A stretch of DNA of 64,000 bases from Anastatus disparis (GCA_017163975.1 JAFFSR010000251.1:4836001-4900000), one strand, 5' to 3'. Shown: positions 25,582 to 38,007, numbered from the stretch's first letter. A program made the numbers and translations. Notes: generated by a model from the letters alone, not told the origin.

Positions 25582-26843
25582 ATGCGTGAATTTTGCCCTT
25601 TATGTTCAAAAAATGGCGTCAAGACGAAAATTAAGGCATATCAACTCAATTTGCAGGAAGCTGTCTTCTTGTGTACCTCTGAAAATGTAAGGTTATATTT
25701 TTTCTAATTTTAAGGTATTTATTAATTCTTTATTAATTAAAAATTATTTTATTTTTACAGTGCACATGGCCAGTTGGTTGTGAAGAGCTTAAATTCATTG
25801 ACAGACCAGTTGGCAAGGATTGGTCTGAAACCTGGGATGATTTAGCATTTAAAACTCTAGAGACTGAGCCTGAGCCTGAGTTATTACTTGATTTCACAGC
25901 TTACACTCCACCTCAAACACCTGGAACAGAAATTATTTTTAAAGATGTTACAAGCAATAACACGTTTTGTCCTGCAACAGTTCCTGATGAAGCCTTCAAT
26001 TCTTTACCTGCAATTTCAAATAACAGTGTAAATAAATCTGAAGAATCATCAACAGATACTAGAAGTAAGCAATGCGATTCATCTGTAAATATTAGTATTA
26101 ATAGTAATAATATGAAACCAAAATTAATTGTTTCAGAGCCATTTAATAATTTTAAGATAAAAACATTTAATAAAAAAGCTGTCGTGCTCAAACCTAATGA
26201 AAGCATAAACGAGATTTCTAAAAGTGTTAAATTATTAACAAATAATACAAATATTTCTACCTCGTTAGATAAAAATTCAATTAAAATTAACAATAATCAA
26301 TCAAATTGTAAAGTTAGAAATAGTAGAGGTATATTAAAAAATGGTTTGAAACTTTCAAATAGAAAAAAAACGAAAGTAACTCCTTATGAAAAATTTGATT
26401 TTGAAGCGTTACTAAAAAATAAAAGTACAAATATTAAAAAAGAACATTTTCTTGAAATGGAAACAGAGGAGTTAAAAGAAAAATCAAAAGAATGTTTTAA
26501 TTCATCGAATACAGAAGAGAATGCATGTGTATTAAATAAGTCGTTAAATTTGAATAGTACAAATGTAATAGATGAACACAATATAATTAATATAGTACAC
26601 ATAGATAGGACAATTGTTGATTCTAGTAATAATAGTCAATCCGAATTTGATTCAATAACAAGCTCATCTAAAGATTCTGGTCTGGAACAAGATATACTTG
26701 AAAATAGTGATTTAGACTTAAATTTAGATGACCTGCTAGCAGGTTTTACAGAGAGTGGAGATGACATCACAAACACTATAAATTCTAACATTGATAATTT
26801 TGATGAATGCAAATGGATAGACTCATTGTTTGGAAGTTGTTAA
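25582..26843 (+). CDS. CxxC zinc-binding-like, Asn/Ser-rich protein (USPL1 N-terminus-like)
   Basis: Two coding exons (25582-25686 and 25761-26843; junction AAT|GTAAGG ... TTTTTACAG|TGC) give 395 residues. The N-terminus carries a CPLC pair (C5, C8) and CTSENC (C31, C36) plus C42, with the pattern CPxC-x22-C-x4-C-x-WPxG. This resembles the N-terminal zinc-binding-like segment of USPL1-type SUMO isopeptidases (CPxC...FLCxxxxCxxPxG). No catalytic Cys peptidase domain follows. The rest is low-complexity Asn/Ser/Lys-rich sequence with TP-rich (YTPPQTPG) and basic (LSNRKKTKVTPYEKF) patches. It ends in an acidic tail (DLDLNLDDLLAGF...WIDSLFGSC). The resemblance to USPL1 is from memory of the pattern and is tentative; function unknown, possibly nuclear. 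The start is fixed by a clear acceptor (TTTTCAG|C) one base before the ATG. Confidence 0.85.
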
Positions 26844-28930
26844 TAGCCAAATACATAAATGTAATGTTATTGCATGCTTTATAACTATTAAAAAAAAAAA
26901 AATGTAAAACAGGAAACTAACTGTTTTTATAAATTTATGAGCGTGATACTTGAAAAGACTTAATAGTTTTAAGAAGTTTTTCTAAATCTGTACATCAGTA
27001 ACAAATAATATACTGTAAACAATTGTACAGTCAACCATAAAGAATAATAAATTCATAAATAAATGATAGTAATTGACTTTTTCTTTTATACAATTCACAA
27101 ATTCTAAACATGTATTTAGTTTATTTTCACAACAAGCATTAATAGCAACTTTCAACTTTCCAATTTTATTTGGTATATAAAAAATATATATTAAACGAAA
27201 TTCGAATAGCAAATTTTGAAAAGGAACAAGTTTAGAGTAAATTAGCAAAAAAAGAGAAAAAAAATATTGTAAACTCAGCATAGAAAAAATATATATATCA
27301 TAATGACTCTTGCCAATAATTGATATAATGAACGTTTTGCCAATATAATGCGACTGACAGGATCATCGATTCCTGATGTTACAAACTCACTGCACAAAGT
27401 TGAAAAAAAAAGCAAAATTTTTAGTCGCGTTGTTGCCTGAAGGAATTTTTTTTTGTTAACTTCCCAACATATTTTGAAATCGAGCGGTTTTTCGGTCTCG
27501 TGCAATTATCTTTCTCTTGAGGTAAAAAGCCAAACATTCTCTCTCTCATTCCCTTTTGTGCTCTCGCGAATATATATACAACTACACGATGTAAGGGAGA
27601 GAGAGAAAAAAGGAGACGAAGCAAATGTGCCTTCTATCGTTGAAATTACAGCCTGACATAGTCTGACACGTAAATTGGCTTCCACGACTTTTATCTATAT
27701 ACCCAACACACAGCAAGTCGCTCGTCGAGCCACACTGGAAAAGATGTATAATATAAGTAAAGTAAGTCTCGACGAATAGGTTCGTATATATGCATATATT
27801 TTTATATATCAAGGCTAACGTTATAAGCGATCTTTTAACTAAAATTAGCCTTATTATAAAGTTTGATCCCAGAAATGAAGAAAAAAAAATTTACCAACTT
27901 TAACATTTCTTAAAAACGATCAAAGCAATCTATCATCTACAGCGTTTTATTTTATAGGTATTTTTAAATTTTAGATGTAAACTGTTTCCACATATATTGT
28001 TCCTCCTTCATTAAAATTGGGAATTTTTAACGTAAATTCAATGATTTCTAAGCTAATCAATTGAAACTTAATTTTGAGAACTTTTGCACAAAAACTTTGC
28101 TTTTATTTAAAATTTAAATTAATATCGATGTAATTACATTAAACAGAAAATTTTTTTTACTGATATGTGTAATAAAATTAATAAATTAAGTACTCTATTA
28201 TTCATTAAAATTAGAGGACGCAAAGTGTTTGGAATAATTTTTGGATGCGTGCAAAAGGCTCGTTTCCTTTTTTAAGGAAATCCAGCAGACAGGGAATCGT
28301 AAGGGCTATATTCATGTACAGCAGGTGATGGGTCTGGCTCTTTCTCAGTTGCGGATGTGAGTCCGATCGGACAACTAGCTTGTGCAAACTGTTTAGTGCT
28401 TTTTATTATTTTGAAAAGGTAGTATCGGTTAGTTTTTATTTTAAGATTCAATGTGATTGATTGATTGATTAAAAAAAAGAATTTTGTTAAAAATCAAAAT
28501 ATAATTAAATTGTAGGAGTAGGAATCTCTCACGAAACTTGCTAATAATTTTAACTCTTAAATCTTTTTAAAATCTATTTGTATTTCTTTGAAATTGAAAT
28601 TAATTTTTTTAATTTTAGGAAAAAAATTGATTTTATCTCATTTTATGAATATTTTTCGGCTTTTTATTTAAAAGTTTTTTCATCCAAAATTAGTTTGAAA
28701 AAATGTTCTTGCTTGTTATTTGATTAAATGTATTAAAAATAATTACTCACATCAACATTGTGCATATAATAAAAATTAACAGATTACTTGATCCTCAGAA
28801 AGAATCTGAGCATCAAGTAAGTAAAAAAAAACAAAAAGAGCAAAAGCTCCTTTAAAGTCCTAGCAATGCATGTGTGCATGTAAGCAAAGAGGGAAGTAAT
28901 ATATAGCTTTAGTTTTGTATGTATACACAA

Positions 28931-28972
28931 GAGAAGAGAAGGGAGAGAGAAAGAGAGAGAGAGAGAGAGAAA
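28931..28972. repeat. GA-rich simple tract
   Basis: About 42 bases of GA/GGA/AAAG with a core (AG)n, inside a GC-richer island with a PHO-like GCCGCCAT word about 225 bases downstream (29197-29204). Confidence 0.85.
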
Positions 28973-29632
28973 GCTGAGGTTTTGTACGATGGATAAATGT
29001 CGCGTATAGTAAGGCGCGTGGGAGTAATATAATAGTTGCTTGTTATCGTCGTCTCCAGATCCTGGGGCGGAGCTGGGTCATAACTAGCCAACCAGCAAAC
29101 GGTACGTATATCTCTATCCTTTTTTTTACCACCTCTTCTTAACCCTTAAAAACACCCGCCCGCGCATTATATCGTTTTCAAACTCTCTTGCCTTTTGCCG
29201 CCATCATGATTTTAAATATTTTTTTTTTTTTAATAAGTATTTTCTTTACTTGGATAATATATTCTCCTGGCGACACACAGTCGAAACATCCCTTAAGACG
29301 ATAAAGGATACTTTATCAAATATCTCAATTTAAGAAGATTGAGCTGATCGTTTCATAGAATCAACATTTTTGCTATGAACAAGTGAATATTTATTTTGAA
29401 AATTTTTTTCAGTTTTCCTTTTTTTATACTAAACGTACGCCACGATAGCTAAAACATTTACAATAGTGAAATATTAACAAGAGCAACAAGCATTGATTAT
29501 TAATCTCATGACAAGTTTTCTATGATGCAAATTAGCGATTATTATTGCATGTAGTAACTTTATTGTTTGCTAATAGTAATACATTTTTCTTATTAACTGA
29601 TTATATTAAAAATTTTTTATGTTACTTATTTT

Positions 29633-29676
29633 ACTTCGGATGATGTATGTGATAAATCATATGCAACATCCGAAGT
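29633..29676. other. Short hairpin (10-bp perfect arms)
   Basis: ACTTCGGATG (29633-29642) is the exact reverse complement of CATCCGAAGT (29667-29676). Partial pairing of TATG/CATA inside extends the stem. It is short for a pre-miRNA; it could be a foldback-element core or an RNA hairpin. Confidence 0.5.
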
Positions 29677-30393
29677 TGCAATCTCGAGAAGAAGGTTAAA
29701 TTCATCATTATTAAATAATATAGACATTGATTATTTAGCAACAAAAATTTAATCCTATTTTAGAAAATAATTTTAGCACACCTGACAAAATGTTTGAAAC
29801 AGTTCACAAAAATTAAACCATATGTGTATTGAAAGCTTTTTTTCAAAAACAAATGAATTTAAGAGTACATATCTTTTAATTGTAATTTAAATTTATATTT
29901 CATAACATTTTATAAAATATCAAAGCCAGTAAAATACTGTGAAGTAAGTAAAAATATTATATGCCATTATATGGAATGATGGCCTAAGAATAGTCACATA
30001 CTGTTAAAAAGACCAAAGTTAAAAGAAATATGGAATGTTTCAGTATCTTCTAAAATATTTATATTTATTTATTAATCAATTTAATTACACAACTCCACAG
30101 AGAAACATATTTTGTTGCCTGTACATGAACTAACAAATACAAAAAATACAATGTACAAAAGAAGTAATGTACAAATATTTAAAAAGAACAACTTTATTAA
30201 AAAATTTTACATAGGTTTATATTTAAGAATTCAGCCATTAGTATCTAAATTTAATAATTTTCTTCATTTATAACATTTACTCCATCATATTATTTTATGA
30301 TCATAAATATTTCACTTTCTGTAAATGACCATGAGAGCATAAATATTTTTCATATATAAGTTGTCCATCACCTGTGCATAAATAATGTATACA

Positions 30394-30481
30394 CCCTGGT
30401 AGAAATTTACTCTAGATCTGTCTAGTTTTGTATGTTAAATAATCGAGGTCTCGATAAAACTAGACAAATTTTCTACCAGGG
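30394..30481. mobile_element. 88-bp MITE with CCCTGGTAGAAA terminal repeats
   Basis: Starts CCCTGGTAGAAATTTACTCT and ends with its imperfect inverse, ...CTAGACAAATTTTCTACCAGGG. The inner arms (TCTAGTTTT / AAAACTAGA) also pair, so the unit is almost a complete foldback. The same CCCTGGTA terminus recurs at 57082 and in inverted form at 57240. Too short to encode anything. Confidence 0.75.
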
Positions 30482-31652
30482 CATGATTAAAAATTTAGAA
30501 AAAGCTAAAAAAATACGTAAATTTCAAATTGATTGACTGAAAAATATATTTTTATCGTTATAACAATAAATGATAAAAAAAAATTTTAACAATCTCATTG
30601 TTTGTGGAAGCCATTTATAACTATTTCTGTAATGTATTTAAAAAATAATTTTCAATTTGATGTCAATATTTGAGTAAATCTGAATTCATTATGCACTGTT
30701 CAATCATTAATAATATTGGTGGTTAATTTTTTTTTTAATGAATCGTTCAATTTATATTAAAGAATTTATTATTTATAGTTCTGAGGAAAATAATTCAAAA
30801 CGTAAAATTCTTAAATGAAAGAGCAGCCAAGAGCAAAAATGAAAGAATACCTGGAACATTTAATGTTGAAAAGAGGTAATAAAGTAGGGTCTAATGAAAG
30901 ACAAGACAGTCGATTGACCTGAACTTTCTTTCTATTATAAACGTTTGTTCAATATGGCATTTGGATATATCTTTGGTGCGAATAGCACAGGGTATACATA
31001 GAGAAGAAGAAAAAAATATAATGTATATATCTATAAGTATTCTGGCATGCAATGTAGCGTGTTTGGCTACCTATTATAGTAAAGAGAAGCCCATCTCCAT
31101 GAGCCATGTGATTTTCCAAAAATAGAAAGAGAGAGAAAAAGAAAGAACTTTTCTTTCTCTCTCATATATATTATAGTTTTGAGTGCTAATTTGCCTTCGA
31201 GAAGCTGGTAAATGGTCGATCTCCTTGAAAAATTTTCGCTAAAATTCTTAACTCGTACAATATTTTCCAAGAAAATATCCTTGGTAATTGCACTTTGAAG
31301 GCGATTTTCTAAAACATAGCGCAAACCACTAATGATGACGGATAGGCCATAGCTATATACGCAACTATACTTGATAAAAAATAAAAAAAAAAAAAATAAA
31401 CAACAAGCAACCAACCAACCTTTGGCTTAAGAGAGGCTTTTGCGCTGTGTTACATATGTTTATCGTTGCTCACGAGTTTCACGTGTATGTGTATGTGTAC
31501 GACTTATTCTTTAGCTTGCCACGAGTATTATTCGTTATCGCGCAAAACTCTCGGCTGTTTTTCTGAACTTGATAAAGATCACGACGACAAAAAGCTAGCC
31601 GAACAGAACAGAACCCTTGTATATTATATGCACTTTTTTCCCTTTTTTCTCG

Positions 31653-31679
<27 letters not shown>
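31653..31679. repeat. Poly-T run of 27
   Basis: An uninterrupted run of 27 T. On the minus strand this is a poly-A tract. No adjacent retroposed gene was recognised. Confidence 0.9.
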
Positions 31680-31684
<5 letters not shown>

Positions 31685-32097
31685 TTTTGCAACACCGTCC
31701 CTCCTTGCAAAGTTTGCCTTCGTGCTTCGAGTATTTCATTAATAGGTAGACTGCAATATGGCTTGAAAGAGCTAGGTGTTATCATCAGACGACAAATATT
31801 AACTTTTATTTTGTGTCATAAATATATTCTTTACTTACTTTTGACGTGTTATTTCATTTACATTTAGAATTTTAAAATAAAACTATTGCAAGAGTAATAT
31901 TTTTTATTTTTTATAAACATATAATTACAGCAAAATTTAAATAATTAATAATTTTATTTTGCAAAAAAAGTTTGCAGCAAAAAATTATTTAAAAAATTAT
32001 AATTATATGCAATAGTATGAAAAAATAATTAAAGTTACTTAATTAAATACTAAAAAAAATGAATTTAAAGTTAAAAATAAATAAAAAATTAAAAAGA

Positions 32098-32169
32098 AGG
32101 TCCCACCGAGATTTGAACTCGGATCGCTGGATTCAAAGTCCAGAGTGCTAACCATTACACCATGGGACC
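32098..32169 (-). tRNA. tRNA-Gln (anticodon TTG)
   Basis: Full 72-nt cloverleaf on the minus strand. The acceptor GGTCCCA pairs with TGGGACC, followed by discriminator T. The anticodon arm is CTGGA-CTTTGAA-TCCAG with anticodon TTG (decodes CAA). The T arm is CCGAG-TTCAAAT-CTCGG. A T-rich run follows the 3' end as a Pol III terminator. First of five tRNA-Gln genes, all on the minus strand, in 3.2 kb. Confidence 0.97.
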
Positions 32170-32634
32170 TTGTTGATGAGATTAGAATAATAAGAAAAAA
32201 ACGAAATTTTTTTTTGGTCCAACTTGTTGCTCAATGAAACACGTTTATTAGATAAAAGATATTTTTAGAATCGTAAAAATATTTAATAGTTTTGATGTTT
32301 TATCAGATTAAGTTAATAATTTCATAATTTATGAGTAATAAGTAGACTGATAAGTTTTTATTTTATTTGTAACACGATTATAAAAATAATTTAAGAAGAA
32401 ATATAAGAAAATACAATTATAACTTTTAAAAAAATTGTCCAGTTACATTGTAATATTTTATAATAATAAATAAACAGAATATAGTTTGCATTTGAAAAGG
32501 CTTTGCATGCCATCATTCTGTGTTTATCAAACTACTCTTACAAAAAAAGCGTTATCAGGCTAAAAATATATTAAAACTGCCTATTTATCTAATATTATTT
32601 TATCATTTTAAATATATATCGATCAGCAAAAAGC

Positions 32635-32706
32635 AGGTCCCACCGAGATTTGAACTCGGATCGCTGGATTCAGAGTCCAGGGTGCTAACCATTACACCAT
32701 GGGACC
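32635..32706 (-). tRNA. tRNA-Gln (anticodon CTG)
   Basis: Same scaffold as the neighbouring copies, but the anticodon loop is CTCTGAA (anticodon CTG, decodes CAG), with one further change next to the anticodon arm (GGGTGC in place of GAGTGC on the plus strand). It is the only CTG gene in the cluster, so this cluster serves both glutamine codons. Confidence 0.97.
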
Positions 32707-34219
32707 TTGTGTGAACATATTTAATTATCAGAATAGCAATATTTATAAGTTATCAGAGAAACTAGCAATCGAGGAAAACGAGAAAACTTTAAAAAATTAA
32801 CTTTTATTTTTTCATATTTATTTTTAGAATACTAAAAAATATATGAAAAAGGCTTCACTTATTTTTAATGATTTAAAATATTTAATAATAATGATTTAAC
32901 GAAATAACTTCAAAATACTTTCTATTTGCAATAAATCTTTAAAATAACGGTTATACTAATTGACCTTTTGAAACTATTTTTTTTGCTTTTATAAACTCAT
33001 CTACAAGGTTATATAAACAGTTTTTTTATTTACTTGTGCAGTTTTGAGGTCAAAACAAAAATTAGATAAATTTTTCTTAAGAGAAGTTTTTATTCAGCAA
33101 GCAAATGTAGAGCTTTGTTGCGAAATTTTCTAAATAAGATATCTATTAAATCGTACATAATAGTGGGTATTTCAAAACATATTTTATGAAATGATTTGTA
33201 CCAGTTATATGAGTCTTATTTTTGCTATTCAACCGAATTCTTACTAGCTCAAGAATTTCATAGTGTTCAAATATAACGGTTTCTTTGTTCTGGTGACTCA
33301 AAGAAAAACTTAGAAATGTAAAATCAAAAATAAAATTGTTTCAAAAGCATTTTTAAGAATATTAATATCAGGGTATTATAAAAATCAATTTCTTTGCTTT
33401 TAGATGTTTTTATTATAATTTATTTATTATTTTCATTAATACAGCGACTATTTTGAGTTTAATACGAACGTTTACGTCGATTGAACAACAAGCTATAAAT
33501 TATATAATATTTATTATAGTATTGAATCTAAAACATATGTACATTATTTTTTGAACTTTTATAAATTGAAAAAAATTGTTTTTCAAGAATACGTTTTTAT
33601 ATTTTATATCTATTATCCTGCTTATATAAAAATCATTTTTTATTTTGTAAAATTAAAATTTTCAATAATTAGTTTTAAAAAAACGTACAGAATTGTTCCC
33701 AAGTACATATTTTTTTATATAAATTTAAAATTTATTTTCTTATTTTAAAAGAGGCGTACGTACTCATACATATATTATGCTTTTTGAGAAAAAAATGTTT
33801 TAAATATTTTAAAAAAATTACAGAAAGTAATGATCGATGAGGTTGAAAAGCTCAACTTCTTTGCACTAAAAGATATCCAAAATGATTATAAAATTTCATT
33901 AAAAAATTTTTCACTCCTTCAGATAATATAGAAGAAATGCAAAACACACACACGGAACACCCATAAACAGATTTGCATTCAGAAACGTAAATACACATAA
34001 AAAATTTATAGAAAATATCACTTTTTTAATTCAAAAACATTACAAATTCATGGAATATTATGTTTCTTGTTTGCAAAAGTAATATTGTATGAATTGACTG
34101 AATAAAATAAGCATTTGTTAATTTTACTTAACAATATGACTTCAAATAAAATATATTTTATTAATAAAAAAAGAAAAAAAAGGTATTTAAAAACCGATCA
34201 TTGTGAAGCAGCTTATAGA

Positions 34220-34690
34220 CACAATATGAGATCAATTAACATTTACAGAAGCGCAATTATTGAAAAGAAATTACAAAAAACAGGTCCCACCGAGATTTGA
34301 ACTCGGATCGCTGGATTCAAAGTCCAGAGTGCTAACCATTACACCATGGGACCGTTATAAACACAAAATCATTTTAAGTAAAAAAAAAAAATAATCATTT
34401 AAGAAAATAACTTCTTTATCGATGTTTTATATCGGCAATAAACTTCTGAATAATTAATTGCGTCAAAAATTAAAAGTCGAAAGTTGTTTTTAAATTGATG
34501 AAAAAATTTATAATGTATTCATACATTAAAGCGTCTTATCAAATAAATATTATTTCTATCTCTTTCACTCAGCTGTACATCTTTGATATCAAATGTGAAA
34601 GCTAATATAATTCCGTGACGAAGTTTGTTTAGCTTAGACGTTCTCCAATAAAAATCTAAAAACTCATTATCAAAAGTAAAATATTACCAA
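34220..34690. repeat. Segmental duplication unit A containing a tRNA-Gln
   Basis: Roughly 450 bp match 43340-43795 in the same orientation. Both share the tRNA, the GTTATAAACACAAAATCATTTT flank, AATAAACTTCTGAAT, and the downstream block TTTGTTTAGCTTAGACGTTCTCC. Differences are scattered substitutions and short indels, so the copies are old but clearly related. Confidence 0.9.
34282..34353 (-). tRNA. tRNA-Gln (anticodon TTG)
   Basis: Identical in the tRNA body to the copy at 32098-32169. Its flanks match those of the copy at 43402-43473 for several hundred bases, which shows a segmental duplication. Unspliced, 72 nt, complete cloverleaf. Confidence 0.97.
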
Positions 34691-34974
34691 ATTCTATATA
34701 TTAAGAAAATTTCAAGGTTTAGCGTGTGTTTCAAATTATACGATTTGCTATTGTTTAAGAATTTGTTAAATAAACTAAGTAATTATATTTATTTTATTAC
34801 ATTTTAATTTGCTATTAAATAAAAAATTGTATAATAGAGACAACTAATTAGAAAAAAGATATATTCCTTATCGAACTTAATAAAAAAATTGACAACTTTT
34901 GTACAGGAAACATTATTACCTACTTTAAAATTAATTTAATGAAGTACAGTTATTGAGAAGAAATTGCAAAAAAT

Positions 34975-35046
34975 AGGTCCCACCGAGATTTGAACTCGGA
35001 TCGCTGGATTCAAAGTCCAGAGTGCTAACCATTACACCATGGGACC
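34975..35046 (-). tRNA. tRNA-Gln (anticodon TTG)
   Basis: Complete 72-nt gene identical in the body to the other TTG copies. The 3' flank (GAAGTACAGTTATTGAGAAGAAATTGCAAAAAA on plus, seen in shortened form at the other copies) is shared with neighbouring copies, indicating local tandem duplication. Confidence 0.97.
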
Positions 35047-35272
35047 GTTATAACTTTTAGAATTATTAATAACAAAAAATTTTTCATTTGCCAAATGATT
35101 TTAAAAAATATAAGTTTTATGATGATTAGTAGGGATAACTAAATAGAAAAAAATATACGTTTTCTATGAAGCTTTCTAAAAAAATTTACAATAGTTAAAC
35201 AGGAAAAATATTTATCTATATTTAAGTTAGCATTCGATGAAGTAAAATTATTGTAAAAAAATGACAAAAAAC

Positions 35273-35344
35273 AGGTCCCACCGAGATTTGAACTCGGATC
35301 GCTGGATTCAAAGTCCAGAGTGCTAACCATTACACCATGGGACC
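35273..35344 (-). tRNA. tRNA-Gln (anticodon TTG)
   Basis: Complete 72-nt gene identical in the body to the other TTG copies, 226 bases from the previous copy. The first gene of the cluster in the direction of transcription. The GAAGTAAAATTATTGT flank resembles that at 34940-34960. Confidence 0.97.
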
Positions 35345-36559
35345 GTTATGATTTCAAAATTATTAATAACAAAAAAAAATTTATCGCTACGCATTTACGC
35401 AAAAATAACAAATTTTTTTTAAAGACATCGACAGATATACACTTGAATATCAGAATTTCTATTGTGTGGTTCTAATCGAAACTAGTAATAGTGTATTTTT
35501 GTTCCAAAGACTTTATTGAAATAACAAATTATTGAAGAAAAATAAAAAAAATTCATTTTTCATGAAAAAAAATGGTATGATCAGTTTCCTTTTTTGCAAT
35601 AGAACTGTCAAGAATTAGCGTGTGACGCGCAAATCGCTTTATAATTAGTAGTTACGCTATTTCAATCTTGTCGCGGTATTACGCAACAGTACATATAAGC
35701 GAGAGGAGTGAAGCAATCGACAGTCTTTTATGATAAATGTTAAATATATGTACTGTTATTACACATGTTGAATCTGGGACAACTAAATATTTCAACTTAT
35801 ACTTCTTCTGTTAAAAAAAATATTCTGTTATTTACAGAAACTTAATTCTTCAAAAAACTTCTTGGTTGGAAATATTTTCCTTATAAGACTATGTAATTAA
35901 AATTTTTTAACAATTAACTGATTAAAATAGAATATTTCAGAAAAAATAATAAAGATTTAGTAAGAAATAAATTTATTTTATTAATAATTCGAATAACTTC
36001 ATTTAAGGATTTATTGTTATAAAAATTCAGATGAAATCTGTTAAGTTGTATATTTACACTTATCAAACAAAAATGTTTGTATTGAACTTATTTTTATCTT
36101 GTTAAAAATAAAATTATAAAAAATTTCCTGTGTTTTCAAACGGTATGCTTTAAAAAAAACTTGTCACTATATTTATTGGTTTTGCTGTACACAGACTATA
36201 TTGTCAAAAGTTAACCGATAAATGGAAAAAGTAAAGGCATAATACTATGTGGTATGCCAAGCCGTCGATGGAACAAAAAGTCCAGAAAAGGGAAAAAAAA
36301 CAAGGATCGAAATAAAAATAAGAGATTGAAAGAAAAAAATGAGAGAGAAAAGGTAAAAGAGTAAAATCGGCGGAAGGCACATATTACATAGTGGGGTAAG
36401 GGGAAAATGGGTGATTGTCTTACAGCATTTACCCCAACTTCCGGCTGAGCTCTGATTGGTTGGGAGCTTTCGCGTCTATCGGTCTCTCTTTCTCTCTTGA
36501 GCTGCAATTAAAGTAATTGGCCTCATTGTGCTGTCCGAGAGAGGCGAAAGCTAGCGGGG

Positions 36560-36583
36560 CAGCAGCAGCAGCAGCAGCAGCAG
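36560..36583 (+). repeat. (CAG)8 trinucleotide repeat
   Basis: Eight perfect CAG units inside a GC-rich island. The region resembles a promoter or 5' UTR, but no open frame with a supported start runs through the repeat. Confidence 0.9.
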
Positions 36584-37202
36584 CTCGCTCTTGTATTCCT
36601 TAGCGTCCCTGGCCCGAACAGTGCAAAAGAATAAATATAAAATAACACGTGCTGGAGAAGCAAAAATCTTGGTTTACCGCATATTTTTGCATATTCTATG
36701 TAATCTCAATAATATAAGTACAACAGACAGTCTTTTTTAGGTGTTGATGTTAAGTGAAATTTCCTTTGTTATGCATTTACTGTATCCAATACGCTATACG
36801 TATACGCTAGCTTAGTCTTATAAATTATTAATATTTATATTTCATGAAAATTTATATTCTTTTTGAAAAATTCTTAGTTTTTCTTGGTTTTGGTTTACAA
36901 AGTTGATAAATGTTGCTTATTTCAATGTTTTTGAATTTTGATTCACGAAGTATTAGTCAACTTCTCTAACCTATACTACGGTATAAAGCATCTATGTTAT
37001 CTATTATTACTATATCATTCATCATATCACATTTACTTAATTTAAAAACAAATAAAACAAACCTCATTTGAATTGAAATTTTCCATTTATTTTTAACTGC
37101 GAAAGAAATTAATCTGACTTCTTTGAAGTTAGCTTTATTATTAAATAGAAAGAAGATAGTTTGAGCTTCAGAAAAACGTATAAATTATTTTTTTCCATTA
37201 TA

Positions 37203-37352
37203 ACCCCAAAATTACAACTTCGTTGCTCTTTCTTGGCTCTCATGGCAAAAAATTCTGTTCGCAACTGGTATGAAAAGTCTTTTTTACGAAACTTAACTTC
37301 TTTCTCGTAACTTCTAAAACTTTTCGTAAATAAAGCCTTTTCATACCCGTTA
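37203..37352 (-). repeat. Interspersed repeat, copy 1 (inverted relative to 54376)
   Basis: The reverse complement of this block matches 54376-54500. Shared words include GGTATGAAAAGGCTTTATTTACGAAA, TTTTTTGCCATGAGAGCC and AAGAGCARCG.AGTTG.ATTTTG (positions in order, orders differ between copies). Probably a dispersed transposon fragment. Confidence 0.65.
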
Positions 37353-37788
37353 CGAAATGTACTAATTTATGATAAGGAAAAATTGAATGGTACTACGTAT
37401 TTTAATTTTTATTTCTATGAATGATATCACTTATTGTAAAATCACACATACCACGCAATCCAGGAATAAAAACCTGTTATTCTAATAAATAGTTACATGT
37501 AATAATTATTCATCACATGAATTAAGAACATATAAATTAACAGGTGGATGTTTTAATTGACCAACACAGATTAACATACATGAATCCGTAACAATTTAAT
37601 CTATTAAATATTTTATATCTAAAGTATGACAAATTCAAACAAAACACTGCACGCCTTTTAACACCGCAGTCATAAAAAAAAGTGTTACAAAAAAAATTTT
37701 TTTAGAAAAACTTCTATGTATACTTTAAATGATTGCTTTGTTTATTTTAATTCATAATAAAATTTAAAAATATTTAAGAAATATCGTA

Positions 37789-38007
37789 AAGGACGTAGTT
37801 CCTGATCAGGGCGTAATTTCTGATCATTATTTATTATAAATCATAATCTTTAAGATTTTAGTAGGAAAAAGCTTTTTTTAATTTATGAGGAAAAATAGAT
37901 TGAGCGTAAGAAATGCTTAGTTTGTGTGAAAAAAAATATACTTTTACTTTTTCACATGTAAATATGTGATCAGAAATACCTCTTAGGTGATCAGAAATTA
38001 CGTCCTT
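37789..38007. mobile_element. 219-bp MITE with AAGGACGTA terminal repeats
   Basis: AAGGACGTAGTTCCTGATCA at the left is the near-exact inverse of TGATCAGAAATTACGTCCTT at the right. The inner words GGGCGTAATTTCTGATCA and GGTGATCAGAAA repeat the motif. AT-rich interior with no open frame. Superfamily not determined. Confidence 0.7.

Larger units (their letters stand above)
26844..32097. other. Gene-free AT-rich stretch with regulatory-like islands
   Basis: No convincing coding exon. GC/GAGA-richer islands lie at about 27420-27780, 28200-28420, 28860-29210 (a GA tract at 28931-28972 with a PHO-like GCCGCCAT at 29197) and 30930-31760. A short MITE lies at 30394-30481, a 44-nt hairpin at 29633-29676, and a 27-T run at 31653-31679. 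Islands of this type could be 5' exons or enhancers of genes outside the window. Confidence 0.5.

Noticed and set aside
28909..29091. 60-codon minus-strand frame (MASYDPAPPQDLETT...)
   Set aside because: Its second half is the GA tract (Ser-Leu repeats) and no downstream exon is seen.
30815..30875. Possible short exon MKEQPRAKMKEYLEHLMLKR ending at a GAG|GTAATA donor
   Set aside because: Only about 20 codons and no downstream exon found; could be chance.
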